Assembly (NCBI GenBank): GCA_035535055.1
Contig: DATLQT010000047.1
Coordinates: forward strand, 1-43,563
Source of the DNA: UBA6019 sp035535055
GTDB taxonomy: Bacteria > Chloroflexota > Dormibacteria > Dormibacterales > Dormibacteraceae
Length of the DNA: 43,563 bases
Direction: 5' to 3'
The notes beneath the pieces were generated by a model. That model saw only the letters and a list, made by a program, of their open reading frames with translations. It was not told where the DNA came from and ran no database searches. Position numbers and translations under genes: made by a program. Positions 41,595 to 43,563 of the stretch are shown here, piece after piece (the first letter of the stretch is position 1; the number at the start of each line of letters is the position of its first letter).

Positions 41595-41985
41595 CGCCGC
41601 GAGTGCGGTCACTCAGGAAAGTTTCGACCGCTCCGCTTTGGGTGACGTCATCTATACGGTGCTCGTCGCCGCTCATCAGATGGAGCTCGAGTTGACGGAG
41701 GAGAAGATCAGGCGGCCAAGCGGTACGCAGCAGGCCGAGGCGAGATAGTCGGCGCTGTGTCCGCGACTACCTCCGAACTTCCAACGAGGACGATGGCTCG
41801 GTCACCATCGACGCAACCACGGCCCCAATCATCAGGCGCATCTTCTCTGAGTACGCGAGAGGACAGGTCAGTACGCGGGGCATCGCGCGCCGACTCGACG
41901 CCGACGGCATCCATCCGAGCGTCCGTTAGGGATGGCGCGCGGATACCGTCGCCTAGGTTCTCGGTAAGGTTCGAGAACGGAAGCC
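41595..41985 (+). pseudogene. Fragments of a large serine recombinase gene
   Basis: ESFDRSALGDVIYTVLVAAH and QMELELTEEKIRR (about 41618-41715) match the helix E region of serine recombinases. After a frame change, RRCVRDYLRTSNEDDG and TAPIIRRIFSEYARGQVSTRGIARRLDADGIHPSVR lead to a TAG at 41927-41929, followed by GWRADTVA. This is the Recombinase (pfam07508-like) domain. The N-terminal catalytic Ser region is not found. It is a dead remnant of a mobile element. Confidence 0.6.
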
Positions 41986-42107
41986 GCCGAGGGCTACTGG
42001 CGGCCGTCTGCGATGGCTTCGAGGTCGAGGGTGGCGCACTCATGGGCGCCACGCTGAAAGGCCAAAATGGCGAGCTTTGCCGCTCCTCTCGAAAAATATC
42101 GTGGGTG

Positions 42108-42135
42108 TAGCCCAAGCGGGACGCTATTCGAACCG
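42108..42135. repeat. tRNA-3'-end-like repeat, copy C
   Basis: 28 bp, 25 identical to the right end of copy A at 33726-33753, in the same orientation, about 8.4 kb away. It lies about 85 bp upstream of the HigBA-like genes. The interval 41990-42220 contains no other feature I can support. Confidence 0.55.
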
Positions 42136-42221
42136 CCTCGATGAACTCACAGCCTTGATTGGCCGCGCCAAGATATGCCCTTGGCTTCATATGCCATAGG
42201 CGTCATATTCATATAGCCGGG

Positions 42222-42565
42222 ATGGCCTGGGACGTCGAGTACACAGACGAATTTCAGAAGTGGTACCACGCGATCTCCGAGGAGGAGCAGGAACGAGTAA
42301 GGGCGGCTGTCGGGCTGCTGGAGGAGCGTGGGCCGGCCCTCGGGCGGCCTCTCGTCGACACCTTGACCCAAACTTGAAGGAGCTCCGGCCTCCGTCGTCG
42401 ACCATCCGGATTCTGTTCGTCTTTGGACCGATCCAGGCCGCGATCCTTCTCCTCGGCGGCGACAAGGCTGGCGCGTGGGACGAATGGTATCGCCGCGAGA
42501 TCCCGCTCGCGGAGAAGCTGTACGCCGGTTACCTCGATGAACTCAAGCAGGAGGGGCTGATCTGA
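42222..42565 (+). pseudogene. HigB/RelE-like toxin gene with a frameshift
   Basis: The first frame from ATG 42222 reads MAWDVEYTDEFQKWYHAISEE...LGRPLVDTL and stops at 42375-42377. Another frame continues DPNLKELRPPSSTIRILFVFGPIQAAILLLGGDK...LAEKLYAGYLDELKQEGL and stops at 42563-42565. Together they make one HigB-type (DUF891/Gp49-like) RNase toxin; the break falls between DTL and NLKEL, where a few bases seem lost. As written the toxin is inactive, unless this is a sequence error. The antitoxin starts next to its stop. Confidence 0.7.
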
Positions 42566-42931
42566 ATGGCTCGAAAGAAATTCCGCGATCTTGTAGCTCC
42601 CATTGACTCGGACCTTGTGCGACGGGCCCGCGTTGCCCAGTTCCGCGCCGAAATGCTGCACGACCTGTCGTTGGCTGATCTCCGCCGTGCCAGGCAACTC
42701 ACGCAGGATGAACTGGCAACGGCACTCGAGCTCGACCAGTCTGCCGTATCCAAGCTCGAGCATCGAACCGATCTCTACCTATCGACGCTCAGACGATTCG
42801 TAGAGGCGATGGGCGGCACGCTCGGACTTCGCGTTCGATTTCCCGATGGAGCGGAAGCGTCAATTGCCGCCGGACTCGAGGAACTGGACGAGCCCGCCGA
42901 GGCGAGTCACGCGGTAACCGCGGCGCACTGA
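42566..42931 (+). CDS. XRE-family antitoxin (HigA-like)
   Basis: 121 residues. Helix-turn-helix of the XRE/Cro type at about 36-85: LADLRRARQLTQDELATALELDQSAVSKLEHRTDLYLSTLRRFVEAMGG. The last residues are acidic. The ATG follows the toxin stop by zero bases, the toxin-first order typical of HigBA and related modules. It would bind the module promoter and neutralise the toxin, whose gene is frameshifted here. Confidence 0.88.
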   Translation: MARKKFRDLVAPIDSDLVRRARVAQFRAEMLHDLSLADLRRARQLTQDELATALELDQSAVSKLEHRTDLYLSTLRRFVEAMGGTLGLRVRFPDGAEASIAAGLEELDEPAEASHAVTAAH

Positions 42932-43321
42932 TCCCACGTCGTCGCGACTCCCGGCCTGGCCAATGGCCGGGCTCGACGTCGTTGCGGTGGCGGCTAGCTC
43001 GTCCAACTCCAGGACCCCGAGGATTTGCCTGACCGCATCGCCAGCCCTTGGGTCGATCCCACCCGTCCCTTCGATCCGGAGGCCGAACCCATTGTTGTGG
43101 TGGAGGAACACGATCATGTACCCGTGAACCCCCCGCGGGGGATTGCGGAATCACGGCGGCGCCCGTCGACTGCGTGAGCGCGGCGGTGTATTCGAAGTAA
43201 GCAGCTTTGGTGCCTACCGCGGGGCACTCTCCCGGGTCTCCGATAACCGCCACGTTGTACTCCGGATGACCGTTTGCTGGGGCCGGCTGGTACCAGTCAC
43301 GCAGAGGTACCGTCGGATCCG
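42860..43321 (-). pseudogene. Truncated and frameshifted gene next to IS256
   Basis: One frame reads PLRDWYQPAPANGHPEYNV and AVIGDPGECPAVGTKAAYFEYTAALTQSTGAAVIPQSP; at a G/C homopolymer run near 43130-43140 the sense moves to a second frame, RGVHGYMIVFLHHNNGFGLRIEGTGG and then AVRQILGVLELDELAA. It looks like the C-terminal, probably extracellular domain of a larger protein. The 5' part is cut off where the IS256 end begins. Family unknown. The 3' end overlaps the antitoxin gene. Confidence 0.45.
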
Positions 43322-43563
43322 GGGAAATTGTCAATAGTTGTGGATTGACCGGCGGTGATCACGCGGCGTTCCTCTGGTCTTCGCGCTCGACTTTGATCCC
43401 GTCCACAAAGGTCGCGCCAGCGCGAACGAGCGCGACTAGGTGGGGTGCATTGACGCAGCGCCAGCGAGCCTGGGCGGCGTCGAGGAGCTTGTAAGCCATG
43501 GCCAACCCGGCCGCCCGACTGCCGGCACCCTTGGTCTTGTGGGTGCGCAGCCGGACGGTGGCA
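43322..43563 (-). mobile_element. IS256-family insertion sequence, 3' end (runs off the window)
   Basis: The left boundary is set by GAAATTGTCAATAGTTGTGG (starting about 43323), which resembles IS256-family terminal repeats, followed by the transposase 3' end. The element interrupts the gene fragment at 42860-43321. The other end is outside the window. Confidence 0.6.
43359..43563 (-). CDS. IS256-family transposase, C-terminal part (partial)
   Basis: The last 67 codons read ATVRLRTHKTKGAGSRAAGLAMAYKLLDAAQARWRCVNAPHLVALVRAGATFVDGIKVER, ending ERNAA-like EDQRNAA and TGA at 43361-43359. This is the highly conserved C-terminal end of Mutator/IS256 DDE transposases (GSRAAGLAMA, QARWR-VNAPHLVALVRAG). 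The catalytic DDE domain lies beyond the right edge. Confidence 0.9.
   Translation of the reverse strand, partial: ATVRLRTHKTKGAGSRAAGLAMAYKLLDAAQARWRCVNAPHLVALVRAGATFVDGIKVEREDQRNAA

Overview
The window is high-G+C bacterial chromosome, with short intergenic gaps, strong G/C preference at third codon positions, and frequent GTG and TTG starts. Several promoters lie so close to their start codons that leaderless or near-leaderless mRNAs are likely. I see no rRNA or taxonomic marker. The mix of informational genes, lone LigD-type polymerase, P450, patatin, Tat-exported surface protein and IS110/IS256 elements would fit a soil or terrestrial lineage such as Chloroflexota, Dormibacterota or Actinomycetota, but this is an inference.

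Left part (1-6.6 kb, minus strand): a tyrosine recombinase beside tRNA-Thr(GGU); a small ORF coupled to a peroxiredoxin whose peroxidatic Cys codon is an in-frame TGA, so probably a selenoprotein; a decayed membrane-protein gene; and dnaE followed by an overlapping gene for a TRAP (MtrB)-type RNA-binding protein. Plus-strand genes follow for a membrane protein, a PLP aminotransferase and a double Dabb-domain protein (6.6-9.0 kb).

Central housekeeping block (9.0-20.0 kb, minus strand): pcrA-ligA-gatC-gatA-[IS110]-gatB-PHP phosphoesterase-RNA m5U methyltransferase, mostly with 4-bp overlaps. An IS110-type element on the plus strand splits gatA from gatB and carries a structured leader that could encode a bridge RNA. 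Both gatB and the PHP gene seem to lack canonical starts, and ATC codons stand where starts are expected.

Signalling and metabolism (20.1-33.7 kb): a GAF-class III cyclase, a response regulator and a membrane histidine kinase; a decayed stretch; tRNA-Lys(UUU); a lone LigD-type polymerase convergent with a phosphodiesterase; an EEP hydrolase; a hot-dog dehydratase-like gene divergent from a quinone oxidoreductase; a class III dioxygenase-like gene divergent from a patatin; DinB; a cold-shock protein and a receiver-like protein lacking the phospho-acceptor.

Accessory right part (33.7-43.6 kb): a VapBC-type toxin-antitoxin module between tRNA-3'-end-like direct repeats; a Tat-exported surface protein with an upstream small protein built on an internal duplication; a P450-GNAT-GNAT operon divergent from a sulfotransferase; a nucleotidyltransferase; then gene fragments (O-methyltransferase, large serine recombinase), a frameshifted HigBA-like module, and an IS256-family transposase that runs off the right edge.
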